Shown: positions 1 to 7,559, numbered from the stretch's first letter. The stretch is 16,790 nt of DNA from Gammaproteobacteria bacterium (GCA_013138755.1 WTCC01000049.1:1-16790), one strand, 5' to 3'. The notes: generated from the sequence alone by a model not told the origin. Numbers and translations are program-made.

Positions 1-295
1 GGGCAATATCGTTATCTTTCATTACACCGTCATCGATACCGCGGCGACCCAAGATGCCACCATGGATTTTCGGGTGCAGGGTCTTGACGCGACCGTCCAT
101 GATTTCCGGGAAACCCGTGTGTTTAGACACTTCGAGGCAGGGAATCATATTTTCGATGAGTAATTTGGCTGTGCCACCGGTAGAGAGGATTTCTACGCCT
201 TGTGAGTGCAGTGATTTGGCGAATTCTATAATGCCGTCTTTATCAGAAACACTGATGAGTGCACGTCGTACTGGGCGTTGAGTTGCGTCGGTCAT
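1..295 (-). CDS. purH: Bifunctional AICAR transformylase/IMP cyclohydrolase, N-terminal part (partial)
   Basis: PurH catalyses the last two steps of IMP synthesis: formylation of AICAR and ring closure to IMP. Only the first 98 codons are in the window; the gene runs off the left edge, so the C-terminal transformylase domain is not seen. The visible part is the start of the IMP cyclohydrolase (MGS-like) domain: [13 protein letters not shown] near residues 10-22, [10 protein letters not shown] near 38-47, and the family signature [18 protein letters not shown] near 59-76. The ATG at 293-295 is preceded by AAGG about seven bases upstream, a good ribosome site. It lies downstream of fis on the same strand, the usual gammaproteobacterial order, but separated from it by a 728-base repeat-bearing spacer and with its own promoter-like sequence. 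Confidence 0.97.
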   Translation of the reverse strand, partial: MTDATQRPVRRALISVSDKDGIIEFAKSLHSQGVEILSTGGTAKLLIENMIPCLEVSKHTGFPEIMDGRVKTLHPKIHGGILGRRGIDDGVMKDNDIA

Positions 296-330
296 GGGGT
301 AGCCTTTTTACTTGTTTTTTTGGAGGTGGA

Positions 331-359
331 ATTATAACTTAGAGTGGTGACTTTTTCAC
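331..359 (-). promoter_or_regulatory. Probable purH promoter
   Basis: On the minus strand a perfect TATAAT lies at 331-336, which would place the transcription start near 324 and leave a leader of about 30 bases before the purH ATG. The -35 region is poor (TGAAAA or GTGAAA at 16-17 bases spacing). A PurR-type operator was looked for and not seen. The -10 match is direct; promoter activity is inferred. Confidence 0.45.
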
Positions 360-390
360 TTTGACGGGTTGTTCTTTTCTTAGCATTAAC

Positions 391-614
391 TGGTTACTTT
401 TTATTTGGCATTGTGGGTCTCGCCCCACTGGCGAGTCACTCTTTTGCTACAGCCCAAAAGAGTAACCAGAAAAGGCCGCCACTACAGCTTCGCCCCTGTG
501 AAAGACACAGGGGTTCCCATTGAGTCAGCACTGTTATCATGCTGCGAAAGAACTCGCAAAGAACGCTCAGACAGCTTTCGCAGAAAGCTCATGACAACCG
601 CACTGCCTCAATGG
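391..614 (+). repeat. Structured intergenic repeat, left copy
   Basis: This is one of two diverged copies of the same unit, facing the copy at 718-968. It begins with a conserved block of about 75 bases (391-467) ending in an imperfect palindrome, GTCACTCTTTTG (435-446) against CAAAAGAGTAAC (455-466), with an eight-base loop and one mismatch. Next comes a perfect eight-base-pair hairpin CCCCTGTG (493-500) / CACAGGGG (506-513). Then a long stem of 25 positions, 517-541 against 590-614, closed by CCATTGAG/CTCAATGG and containing some mismatches, encloses an inner perfect stem CTGCGAAAG (542-550) / CTTTCGCAG (575-583). No protein is credible here. It resembles the dispersed palindromic repeats common between gammaproteobacterial genes. 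Confidence 0.75.
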
Positions 615-717
615 CTTTGCTTAAGGTGGGTTAACATCAAAAGAATAAACATCGTTAATACGACTAAGTTATTTACGTAATGACTCTAGTTCTTGTTTGT
701 CTTTGTTGGTTTAAAGT
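615..717. other. AT-rich linker between the two inverted repeat copies
   Basis: About 100 AT-rich bases separate the two repeat copies. I see no open reading frame with coding character, no ribosome site followed by a plausible protein, no hairpin with a U-run and no transposase remnant. If the 391-968 block were a mobile element, it carries nothing between its ends. Confidence 0.5.
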
Positions 718-968
718 CCATCTTTGTTTGCTGAATGTTGCGGTGTTGGTAGAGGAAATTCGCCAAGGACGGCGAATTTAGCTCTGTGCGCCCGGATGGC
801 GCATCAGAGCGACTCGTTGGCAACACTGTAGCATTCAGGCACCCCGAGTGCTTTTCTCGGGGCAAACAAAGCAGGATGGCATTCTTTTGGTTACTTTTCT
901 TTTGCTATTGAAAGAAAAGTAACTCGCCCGCGGTGCGAAGACCGCAATGCCTAACAAAAAGTAAACTG
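718..968 (-). repeat. Structured intergenic repeat, right copy (inverted)
   Basis: Read on the minus strand from 968, this copy begins with the same block as the left copy (shared runs TACTTTTT, GGCATTG, GGCGAGT, AGTAACCA). The palindrome is better preserved: GTTACTTTTCTTT (890-902) pairs perfectly with AAAGAAAAGTAAC (911-923) around an eight-base loop. It is followed by the C-rich hairpin CCCCGAG (842-848) / CTCGGGG (856-862). A branched fold then occupies the rest: an outer stem of about 20 bases (729-748 with 821-841), AAATTCGCC (756-764) / GGCGAATTT (771-779), and a 12-pair stem 781-792 with 798-810 containing a one-base bulge. A further perfect pair, CTTTGTTTG (722-730) / CAAACAAAG (863-871), can compete with or extend this fold. 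Confidence 0.75.
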
Positions 969-1023
969 TAACTGTTAAGGAAAAAGAAAGTGCACAGGAA
1001 TAAGTGCACAATAGAAAAATTAA

Positions 1024-1317
1024 TTACTTATGTAAATTATAACTACGTAATTTCTTCCGTAAGGTACCACGATTCAAACCAAGCAGTTCTGCTGCCCGTG
1101 ACTGATTACCTTTGGTATGCTCGAGGATGGCTTCAAATAATGGTTGTTCTATCTGCTTTAGTACCAATTCGTACATGTTACTTGGTTGCGTTCCATCTAA
1201 TTCGTAGAGGTAGCGTCGAATCGAATGTTTTACCGCATGACTAAGTTGAGAGATTTTCTCAGAGGTACTTTCGTCATCCTGAATGTGGGTAATGTCTTGG
1301 AAAGTTTGTTCGCTCAT
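1024..1317 (-). CDS. fis: DNA-binding protein Fis
   Basis: Fis is a small dimeric nucleoid protein that bends DNA and regulates rRNA, tRNA and many growth-phase genes; it also acts in site-specific recombination. The protein has 97 residues against 98 in E. coli. The C-terminal helix-turn-helix (about 68-95) contains the very conserved GNQSRAAELLGLNRGTLRKK stretch, and MYELVLKQIEQPL (48-60) matches the dimer core. The N-terminal arm is, as usual, poorly conserved. Its ATG (1315-1317) overlaps the dusB stop by four bases (ATGA), so translation is probably coupled to dusB, as in E. coli where the pair is one operon. No separate promoter is needed or seen. Confidence 0.98.
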   Translation of the reverse strand: MSEQTFQDITHIQDDESTSEKISQLSHAVKHSIRRYLYELDGTQPSNMYELVLKQIEQPLFEAILEHTKGNQSRAAELLGLNRGTLRKKLRSYNLHK

Positions 1318-2303
1318 GCTGCTTTTATCGTCAATGAAGCTTGTTGTGAATTAAAAAAATCCGCGACCAGTTTAATTTGTTTGTCGGATTCGTCAACCTG
1401 GTTTATTTGTTTTTTGAACAATTCGAATCCTTCGCTGTGTTTGAGATACCATCCTATGTGTTTTCGTGCAATCCGTACACCTGAGAATTTACCATAGAAA
1501 TCATGAAGATTCTGCAGATGTGTGGTTAAGACCTGACAAATTTCTGTCTGATCAGGGGAGGGTAGTAATTTCCCTTCAGCTAGATAATGTTTTATCTGGT
1601 TGAATATCCAGGGATTGCCCTGTGCTGCACGGCCTATCATTAAGCCGTCGACTCCGGTGTGTTCGAGTATGGCTCTGGCTTTCTCCGGACTATCTATATC
1701 GCCATTGGCAATAATTGGTATTGAGCATGCCGCTTTAACTGCAGCGATGGTGTCATATTCTGCATTGCCTTTGTAAGCATCTGACCGCGTGCGACCATGG
1801 ACGGAAAGTGCTTGTACACCACTGTCCTCGGCTATCTTAGCGATAGTTACCGCATTCTTATTATCCCTGTCCCAGCCGGTCCGTATCTTTAGAGTGACCG
1901 GAACATCAACAGCATCTACAACGCTAGCAAGTATATCGGCAACCAGTGGTTCGTTTTTCAGTAAAGCTGATCCGGCAAGAACGTTACAAACTTTTTTTGC
2001 AGGACAGCCCATATTGATATCAATAATCTGTGCACCATGTTCAACATTAAACTTTGCAGCTTCAGCTAATTTATCGGGGTCTGTACCAGCGATCTGTACG
2101 CTTCGGATACCTCTTTCGCCATCATGGTTGAGGCGCAGTTGAGTCTTTCTGGTATTCCACAGATGTTTTTCTGAAGTCACCATCTCAGACACGCATAAGT
2201 CCGCACCCAGTTGATAACACAGGTTTCTGAAGGGACGGTCAGTGACACCGGCCATAGGGGCGAGTATTACTGGTGAATCAAAAATGTATTTGCCAATATT
2301 CAT
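1314..2303 (-). CDS. dusB: tRNA-dihydrouridine synthase B
   Basis: DusB is an FMN enzyme that reduces specific uridines of the tRNA D-loop to dihydrouridine using NADPH. Its 329 residues are close to the 321 of E. coli. The TIM-barrel FMN site begins with APMAGVTDRPFR (15-26). The catalytic cysteine is C100 in INMGCPAKKV, followed by LAGSALL (109-115). LKIRTGW (138-144), SVHGRTR (167-173), IANGDI (198-203) and GLMIGRAAQGNPWIF (220-234) are the remaining cofactor and active-site motifs. One departure from the E. coli sequence is CNVLAG after PAKKV, where NRKLAG is found in E. coli. The ATG at 2301-2303 lacks an obvious Shine-Dalgarno sequence. It is followed by fis with a four-base overlap. 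Confidence 0.98.
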   Translation of the reverse strand: MNIGKYIFDSPVILAPMAGVTDRPFRNLCYQLGADLCVSEMVTSEKHLWNTRKTQLRLNHDGERGIRSVQIAGTDPDKLAEAAKFNVEHGAQIIDINMGCPAKKVCNVLAGSALLKNEPLVADILASVVDAVDVPVTLKIRTGWDRDNKNAVTIAKIAEDSGVQALSVHGRTRSDAYKGNAEYDTIAAVKAACSIPIIANGDIDSPEKARAILEHTGVDGLMIGRAAQGNPWIFNQIKHYLAEGKLLPSPDQTEICQVLTTHLQNLHDFYGKFSGVRIARKHIGWYLKHSEGFELFKKQINQVDESDKQIKLVADFFNSQQASLTIKAA

Positions 2304-2367
2304 GAGAGAGGTATTTTGACAGATTCTATATGTTTGTAAAACGCTTGATTGGCTGTCTCTGAGATAT

Positions 2368-3270
2368 CTAGAGGAAATTAAACTCGTAGGTTACCGCATC
2401 TTCGCCAGGATCTTTTATCTCCAGTGTGATGCTGGCATCTGTCTCGGGTTGTAGCAGGTGAGGTTGTTTTGTTTCACTGTCCTGATACCGGGTAGCTAGA
2501 TATTCAAAAGGAAAAAAACGCCTGGCGGCTACGCTATTACCACGTATATCAGAAAATTCAACTTGTATGACGGGGTATTCTTGAGCAAAGTTGGCTTTGT
2601 TTCTCATGATGATGTTAATCATCAATGCATCTTTTTCATTTGGATGAGAGTAAACGTTTCTGGTAACCAGTTGAATTTTAGAGGAGTCACGCTGTGACTG
2701 TTTTTTGCAATCCAGTTGCTGACACAGTTTTTCGATCTGAGTCTGCAGTGCCGGGAATTGATGAAATTCATCTCGGTTAAACCAGATGTATTCAATTGCC
2801 AGGCTGGATATAAGCAGTAATATACCAATACTCCAGAGTGTGGTGATCGTTACGGAGGGTGGGGTAGACGATGCAGAGTGACGAATGTCAGTAGGGATGA
2901 TGTAGTCTAAGGGTTTATTGATATCTTCATCAAAGAAATCGTCTGGCGCGTCGGTGTCAGATTCTTTGTCAGCTAATTCTTCAGGGGCAGACAGAGCGTC
3001 GTCAGGCGATACTTCGTAATAGAAGTTATTGTCTGTTTTATCTTGGTTTAACTCTTCTGGTTCAGGCTGGTGTTCATCAATGCCTTCAGGTGTCTCTTCA
3101 GAATCGTCTAGCGGAAGTTGTTGAGCACCTTCGGGAGAATCGTTATCTGCGACTTCATAGATGTTGAAGATTTCTTCGCAGATGCCGCAACGGACATAAC
3201 CCTCAGCGATGTCAATCTGTGATTCGGTTATCCTGAAGTTGGTTTCGCAGTGTGGGCAGTGGGTTTGCAT
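2368..3270 (-). CDS. Zinc-ribbon DUF3426 single-pass membrane protein
   Basis: This 300-residue protein has three parts. The N-terminus is an MJ0042-type zinc ribbon with C5-x2-C8 and C28-x2-C31. A long acidic, low-complexity linker (about 40-125) follows. One membrane segment lies at about 144-164, and the DUF3426 domain (about 170-300) should sit on the far side of the membrane. The ribbon is therefore cytoplasmic by inference. The family is common in proteobacteria, often near prmA, dusB or fis, and its function is not established; a regulatory or membrane-tethering role is only a guess. It begins 35 bases after the PLP-enzyme gene and ends 64 bases before dusB, so co-transcription with both is likely. 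Confidence 0.88.
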   Translation of the reverse strand: MQTHCPHCETNFRITESQIDIAEGYVRCGICEEIFNIYEVADNDSPEGAQQLPLDDSEETPEGIDEHQPEPEELNQDKTDNNFYYEVSPDDALSAPEELADKESDTDAPDDFFDEDINKPLDYIIPTDIRHSASSTPPSVTITTLWSIGILLLISSLAIEYIWFNRDEFHQFPALQTQIEKLCQQLDCKKQSQRDSSKIQLVTRNVYSHPNEKDALMINIIMRNKANFAQEYPVIQVEFSDIRGNSVAARRFFPFEYLATRYQDSETKQPHLLQPETDASITLEIKDPGEDAVTYEFNFL

Positions 3271-3305
3271 TAATATGTTCGTTATCCAGTCATAAACGAT
3301 GCTAG

Positions 3306-4268
3306 TTAGACTAACCCTTGAAGATTAAACCCTTTGTTGCCTTGTAGTCCACCACTATGAACCGCAATGATGACACTTCCAGGCTTAAATGACTCTGATC
3401 TGATGAGCTCGAATATGCCATAGAACATCTTAGCGGTATAAACAGCGTCTAGTTCGATATCATATTGGGATTTAAACCGGTGCATAAACTGAATTAGATC
3501 ATCGTTTATTTTTGCATAACCACCAAAGTGAAAGCGGCTTTCAATTTTCCAGTCATCTGGATGCGGGTTTTCAGTGATGTCGGTATTCAGATACTTGTTG
3601 ACTTCAGTGCTGAGGAAATCTCCGCCTTTCAGTGCTGAAAAGCCCATGGCCTGTTTTTTATGCGTGGATTTTTCTGATCGTATTGCTGAGACCATGCCTG
3701 CTAATGTTGCGCCGGTGCCGCTAGCGCAGCAGATGACATCAAAAGGCTGCTGACGTTGATTATTTACTTCGTGAATGATTTCTTCGCAGCCTTTGAGGGC
3801 AAGGGAGTTACTGCCACCTTCGGGCAGAATATAGGCATCACCAAATTGCCGTATTAGCTTTTCTTGAAAAGAGGCTTCGTGTTTTTGTCGATACTGCTTG
3901 CGGTCAACGTAATGTAGTTGCATGCCGCAGGATTCAGCAAAAGATAGTGTGGCATTAAGTGGCTGGTGTCTCTCGCCGCGAATAATTCCGATGGTTTTAA
4001 AGCCGAAGTGTTTGCCAGCAGCGGCTGTGGCGTAGATGTGATTAGACCATGCGCCGCCAAATGTTAGTAAGGTATTAAAACCGTTATGGTGGGCATGTTG
4101 TAGATTGTATTTCAGTTTGCGCCATTTATTGCCGCCAAACTGTGGGTGGATTAAATCGTCACGTTTAACAAAAAGTTGGACATCTGCGCTATCTAGAAAG
4201 GGACTATGCAGTTGCTGTAACGGGCTAACAGGAAGGTTATCAGCAAAAATTAATGATGATTCGGCCAA
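3306..4268 (-). CDS. PLP-dependent D-cysteine desulfhydrase/ACC deaminase-like enzyme
   Basis: This is a fold-type II PLP enzyme of 320 residues in the family of D-cysteine desulfhydrase and 1-aminocyclopropane-1-carboxylate deaminase. The Schiff-base lysine is K48 in FGGNKWRKLKY; GGAWSNH (71-77) is the cofactor-ring loop and ASGTGATLAG (182-191) the phosphate cup. HSGG near the C-terminus matches the position of the family's HTGG. Motifs alone do not tell which substrate is used; D-cysteine or another D-amino acid is more likely than ACC in a free-living gammaproteobacterium. No in-frame ATG precedes the conserved region, so the start is taken as TTG at 4266-4268. A six-base-pair hairpin (4276-4292) stands just ahead of that start. 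Confidence 0.85.
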   Translation of the reverse strand: MAESSLIFADNLPVSPLQQLHSPFLDSADVQLFVKRDDLIHPQFGGNKWRKLKYNLQHAHHNGFNTLLTFGGAWSNHIYATAAAGKHFGFKTIGIIRGERHQPLNATLSFAESCGMQLHYVDRKQYRQKHEASFQEKLIRQFGDAYILPEGGSNSLALKGCEEIIHEVNNQRQQPFDVICCASGTGATLAGMVSAIRSEKSTHKKQAMGFSALKGGDFLSTEVNKYLNTDITENPHPDDWKIESRFHFGGYAKINDDLIQFMHRFKSQYDIELDAVYTAKMFYGIFELIRSESFKPGSVIIAVHSGGLQGNKGFNLQGLV

Positions 4269-4275
4269 GGTCTTG

Positions 4276-4292
4276 CCGCAGCATGACTGCGG
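4276..4292 (-). other. Hairpin just upstream of the PLP-enzyme TTG start
   Basis: CCGCAG (minus strand 4292-4287) and CTGCGG (4281-4276) form a perfect six-base-pair GC-rich stem with a five-base loop. It lies 17 bases after the stop of the upstream gene and 7 bases before the TTG start. There is no U-run, so it is not a standard terminator. It occupies the place of the ribosome site and may lower translation; this is inference. Confidence 0.4.
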
Positions 4293-4309
4293 ATGGAATT
4301 TACTTGAAG

Positions 4310-4702
4310 CTAGCGGGCAACCACGTGTAAAACGGTTGAGTATTCAAAATATACGATTCGGTCGTTGTAGGTCCAGCTTGTAATCGGCGGTTGACCGACG
4401 ACAGGTGATGTTGAAATTGGCTGTCCATATTCGTTTCGAACTTTATCCATGCTCATGCCGCGGCGAGGGAAATCCAGTTGCTTGATCTGTATGGTTTCGC
4501 CAGGCTGCATTTCTTTTGGCGGTAAAGCTATAACATCGCCTGTTTGTTGTGTTTCCTGTGACATCATGTTGTCAACTGAGGATGCTGCGGGATTATTTGT
4601 ATCGTTACTTTCTTCTGCCGCAGGACGATTCGCTAGTGCCTGTGCTGAAAAAATAAATGATGAAAAAGCTGCTAACAGTACGGTGTTTAATATTCTGTTC
4701 AT
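4310..4702 (-). CDS. Small secreted protein with SmpA/OmlA-like C-terminal motif
   Basis: The 130-residue product has a signal peptide (1-24, cleavage after AQALA), a low-complexity stretch rich in N, S, E and Q (25-60), and a compact C-terminal part (about 76-130). That part contains RRGMSMDKVRNEYGQP and PITSWTYNDRIVYFEYSTVLHV. It matches small gammaproteobacterial envelope proteins sometimes labelled phosphodiesterase without evidence. The pattern GMSMDxVRxxYGxP resembles the start of the SmpA/OmlA (BamE) fold, but there is no lipobox cysteine, so the mature protein should be soluble in the periplasm. It lies between fabB and the PLP-enzyme gene on the same strand. Its molecular role is unknown. 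Confidence 0.75.
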   Translation of the reverse strand: MNRILNTVLLAAFSSFIFSAQALANRPAAEESNDTNNPAASSVDNMMSQETQQTGDVIALPPKEMQPGETIQIKQLDFPRRGMSMDKVRNEYGQPISTSPVVGQPPITSWTYNDRIVYFEYSTVLHVVAR

Positions 4703-4707
4703 GAGCG

Positions 4708-4752
4708 TGCTACTTTAATATTGGTTGTTTTACGATACCAATAAGTGTAGCA
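4708..4752 (-). promoter_or_regulatory. Interrupted inverted repeat in the leader of the small secreted protein gene
   Basis: TGCTAC (4708-4713) pairs with GTAGCA (4747-4752), and inside it TATTGGT (4719-4725) pairs with ACCAATA (4737-4743) around an 11-base loop. The foot of the structure lies only five bases upstream of the ATG at 4702. It has no U-run on the minus strand. It could be an operator or an RNA hairpin covering the ribosome site; the pairing is seen, the role is inferred. Confidence 0.4.
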
Positions 4753-4783
4753 CTAGAATGGAAAAGTACACTTAAGTAACTAA

Positions 4784-6001
4784 TTAACCATTATATTTTT
4801 TCATCACTAGACAGGCATTGGTGCCGCCAAAGCCAAAGTTGTTGGACATGGCGAGATTGATATCAACATTATCTTTACGTTCGGTAACGATGGGCATACC
4901 AACGGCATCTTCGTCCATCGTCTCAATGTTTGCAGATGCTTGAATGAAGTTGTTCTGCATCATCAACATGGTGTATATCGCCTCTTGGGCACCGGAAGCG
5001 CCTAATGAGTGGCCGGCCAGTGATTTACTGGAGCTGATAGCGGGGACATGGTCACCGAATGCTTCTTTGATGGCATACAGTTCTTTTGAATCACCCACCG
5101 GTGTGCTGGTGCCGTGAGAATTGATGTAGTCCAGGTTTTCTTCGATACCCTGAGTGGCCATCTGCATGCAACGGATGGCGCCTTCACCAGAAGGGGCTAC
5201 CATATCGACACCATCAGATGTGGCGCCATAACCAACCAGTTCGGCATATATCGGTGCGCCGCGTTTGAGAGCGTGTTCTAGCTCTTCCACGACTACTGTC
5301 GCACCGCCGCCGGCGATAACGAAGCCATCACGGTCGGCATCATAGGTGCGAGAGGCTTTTTCTGGTGTTTCATTGTATTTTGTTGAGAGCGCGCCCATGC
5401 CGTCAAATAACATGCTGAGAGTCCAGTGTTCTTCTTCACCGCCACCGGCAAATATAATGTCTTGTTTGCCTATCTGGATTAGCTCATAGGCATTGCCGAT
5501 ACAGTGTGTACTGGTGGCACAGGCCGAACTGATGGAATAATTAACGCCTTTAATTTGAAAAGGTGTAGCCAGACAAGCCGATACCGTACTGGCCATGGTA
5601 CGAGGTACCATGTAAGGGCCTACGCGTCGGATTCCTTTTTCTCTGAAGATGTCGGCAGCTTCGACCTGATTGGACGAAGAAGCGCCACCAGAGCCCATGA
5701 TGATGCCTGTGCGGATATTCGAAACCAGACTGCTATCCAGTTTCGCATCCTCGATAGCCTGTTGCATCGAGATATAAGCAAATGCAGCGGCATCACCCAT
5801 AAAGCGTTTAACTTTACGGTCAATAAGTTCAGCTGTGTCTATGTCTACGCTGCCAGCGACATGGCTACGCATGCCCATGTCGGCATATTCCTGTTTGAAT
5901 TTAATGCCAGATCGCCCCTGTTGTAGGGAATCTAATACGGTATTTTTATCATTGCCGAGGCAGGAAACTATTCCAATGCCAGTAATTACGACTCGTTTCA
6001 T
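4784..6001 (-). CDS. fabB: 3-oxoacyl-ACP synthase I (KAS I)
   Basis: FabB condenses malonyl-ACP with acyl-ACP and is needed to elongate the cis-3-decenoyl-ACP made by FabA, thus for anaerobic unsaturated fatty acid synthesis. The 405 residues fit the family. The Cys-His-His triad is visible: C161 in [12 protein letters not shown]296 in [11 protein letters not shown] and H331 in [12 protein letters not shown], with K326 nearby. [14 protein letters not shown] closes the thiolase fold. The ATG at 5999-6001 has AAGG at a suitable distance. It starts nine bases after the fabA stop, and its ribosome site touches that stop, so the two are co-transcribed and probably translationally coupled. Confidence 0.98.
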   Translation of the reverse strand: MKRVVITGIGIVSCLGNDKNTVLDSLQQGRSGIKFKQEYADMGMRSHVAGSVDIDTAELIDRKVKRFMGDAAAFAYISMQQAIEDAKLDSSLVSNIRTGIIMGSGGASSSNQVEAADIFREKGIRRVGPYMVPRTMASTVSACLATPFQIKGVNYSISSACATSTHCIGNAYELIQIGKQDIIFAGGGEEEHWTLSMLFDGMGALSTKYNETPEKASRTYDADRDGFVIAGGGATVVVEELEHALKRGAPIYAELVGYGATSDGVDMVAPSGEGAIRCMQMATQGIEENLDYINSHGTSTPVGDSKELYAIKEAFGDHVPAISSSKSLAGHSLGASGAQEAIYTMLMMQNNFIQASANIETMDEDAVGMPIVTERKDNVDINLAMSNNFGFGGTNACLVMKKYNG

Positions 6002-6010
6002 TGCAGTACC

Positions 6011-6547
6011 TTAAAAATCTTCTGTTGAAGTGAATAACCCGACGCGCAGGTTCTTTGCGGAATATATTTCACGCCCATCAATAGACATCGTTGCGTCAGC
6101 GATACCCATGACCAAACCGCGTGCGATGATGCGTTTGATATCTATTTGATATTGAACCATTTTACCTGTCGGGAGCACCTGACCGCTAAATTTAACTTCA
6201 CCAACGCCTAATGCGCGACCTTTACCTGGGTGTCCCAACCAGCCCAGATGAAACCCAACCAGTTGCCACATAGCATCGAGACCCAGACAGCCTGGCATTA
6301 CCGGGTCACCTTTAAAGTGACATTCAAAAAACCAGAGATCTGGTTTGATGTCTAATTCGGCATGTATCTCACCTTTGTTGTATGAACCGCCGTCCTCAGT
6401 GATACGGGTAATCCGATCAAACATGAGCATGTTTGGTGCAGGTAGCTGAGCATTGCCAGGACCAAATAGTTCACCTCGACTGCAGGTTAGTAGGTCTTCG
6501 TAGCTAAAAGAGCTTGGTCGAACGGTATTTTCCTTATCAACAAGCAT
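6011..6547 (-). CDS. fabA: 3-hydroxydecanoyl-ACP dehydratase/isomerase
   Basis: FabA dehydrates 3-hydroxyacyl-ACP and isomerises trans-2- to cis-3-decenoyl-ACP, the branch point of bacterial unsaturated fatty acid synthesis. Using the ATG at 6545-6547 the protein has 178 residues (172 in E. coli); a longer reading would need a TTG twelve bases upstream and is not supported, while the ATG has GAGA about eight bases ahead. Catalytic H77 lies in [20 protein letters not shown] with D91 in the same stretch, equal to H70 and D84 of the E. coli enzyme. [20 protein letters not shown] is also typical. The first gene of the fabA-fabB operon, it diverges from the DUF3301 gene. Confidence 0.97.
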   Translation of the reverse strand: MLVDKENTVRPSSFSYEDLLTCSRGELFGPGNAQLPAPNMLMFDRITRITEDGGSYNKGEIHAELDIKPDLWFFECHFKGDPVMPGCLGLDAMWQLVGFHLGWLGHPGKGRALGVGEVKFSGQVLPTGKMVQYQIDIKRIIARGLVMGIADATMSIDGREIYSAKNLRVGLFTSTEDF

Positions 6548-6658
6548 AATGTTTCTCAATTTTCTGTTGGTTTAATTTCGCTAAGTTCTTAATTTTATCT
6601 GAAAATCATGTACGATGAAATGACTTTAGAGGCACTTGAACGAACTAATGTAATAAAG

Positions 6659-7018
6659 ATGGAAGATTTACTGTTTATAATTTTGATTTTAGCCGCTATC
6701 TGGTATTGGTGGGATACTCAGCAGAGCAATGAGATAGCATTGTCTGTGTGTCAGCAAAAGTGCGCTAAGGTGGGTTTACAGTTATTAGACGCTACCGTGA
6801 TGAGGCAGAAAACCTGGCTGAGAAGAGGTGCTGGTGGTGGTTTGCAGATATGTCGGCTGTATAGTTTTGAATACAATCTGCTATCGGCAGATCAGCAGCT
6901 TGTCGAGCTGCAACCATCTGAATACGGGCGACGTGAAAGTGGCTATATTGTATTGATTGGAAAGCAGGTAGTAGAGGCGAATCTGCCTCATGAGCATCCG
7001 AGTAAGCAGGTGAATTAA
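6659..7018 (+). CDS. DUF3301 single-pass membrane protein
   Basis: This small protein has one N-terminal membrane segment (LLFIILILAAIWYWW) and a soluble domain with CRLYSFEYNLL and SGYIVLIGKQVVEANLP, matching DUF3301, a gammaproteobacterial family of unknown function. Three ATGs are possible: 6608 (136 residues), 6620 and 6659 (119 residues). I prefer 6659 because family members begin a few residues before the membrane segment and because it leaves room for the divergent fabA promoter; none of the three has a clear Shine-Dalgarno sequence, so the choice is uncertain. It converges with the DUF4426 gene across a shared terminator. Confidence 0.83.
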   Translation: MEDLLFIILILAAIWYWWDTQQSNEIALSVCQQKCAKVGLQLLDATVMRQKTWLRRGAGGGLQICRLYSFEYNLLSADQQLVELQPSEYGRRESGYIVLIGKQVVEANLPHEHPSKQVN

Positions 7019-7038
7019 TATGTAGCGTTTGCGCTGAT

Positions 7039-7095
7039 ATAAAATATGATATAAAAAAGGCCGATTTAATCGGCCTTTTTTATATCATATTTTAT
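7039..7095. terminator. Bidirectional intrinsic terminator with a 27-base-pair perfect stem
   Basis: Positions 7039-7065 pair without a mismatch to 7069-7095 around a three-base loop (TTA). The core GGCCGAT/ATCGGCC is flanked by six A on one side and six T on the other, so both strands present a GC-rich stem followed by a U-run. It lies 20 bases after the DUF3301 stop (+) and 8 bases after the DUF4426 stop (-), the position expected for a terminator serving two convergent genes. Confidence 0.93.
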
Positions 7096-7103
7096 TATGC
7101 TGT

Positions 7104-7559
7104 CTAGTAGGTAAAGAAACGTTTATTAAATTTTAGTCTGGCTGGTTTTTTCTCGCCCTGAGGCAGTATCTTTACATCAAATTTTAAAAACTCGCCATCA
7201 CTTATCTTTGTTTCAGCGAGGTAATAAATAGCATTACCTTCAGTGATCTCTTTAAATTCAAGTTGTTTTAACTGGCCTGTTAGATTGCTGGCATGCCCGG
7301 TTACTTCAGAGCTAGTCGGCGTGCCAGTGGTATTCATTACTTTTTTCAATACAGCGATGTTGATGATAACGCGATTGTTTGCACGAGCAAGATTATATTG
7401 TTTTGCTACTTCGGGAGAGATCGTATCACTTCTGAAGGCGTTGTAATGGATGACATAATCACCAAATTCTTTTGAGTTTTCAGCGTAGCTATTAAAGCTG
7501 CTAAATGCTAGAGCAAAGATAAATAGTACTTTAAAAAGATTGTTGGTTAGATTACGCAT
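7104..7559 (-). CDS. Periplasmic DUF4426 protein
   Basis: The 151-residue product has a clear signal peptide (1-26, cleavage after FNSYA). The mature part has the DUF4426 pattern: FGDYVIHYNAF near the start, ISPEVAKQYNL, RVIINIAVL, the G-N-L-G run around GHASNLTGQLKQL, and FKEITEGNAIYYLAET. The family is found in gammaproteobacteria, is exported, and has no established function. The ATG at 7557-7559 is preceded by AGAGGAAAG, one of the strongest ribosome sites in the window, suggesting efficient translation. It is the last gene before the shared terminator and is separated from rnd by 189 bases, so it probably has its own promoter. Confidence 0.85.
   Translation of the reverse strand: MRNLTNNLFKVLFIFALAFSSFNSYAENSKEFGDYVIHYNAFRSDTISPEVAKQYNLARANNRVIINIAVLKKVMNTTGTPTSSEVTGHASNLTGQLKQLEFKEITEGNAIYYLAETKISDGEFLKFDVKILPQGEKKPARLKFNKRFFTY

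Noticed and set aside
405..680. Open frame of 91 codons on the plus strand between purH and fis
   Set aside because: It lies within the structured repeat, starts inside the conserved inverted block, has no ribosome site and no protein-like pattern. Such frames arise from dispersed palindromic repeats.
990..1244. Plus-strand frame opposite fis
   Set aside because: It is antisense to the fully conserved fis frame and has no independent coding evidence.
5504..5926. 140-codon plus-strand frame opposite fabB
   Set aside because: It is a shadow of the highly conserved fabB frame, with no ribosome site and no family resemblance.
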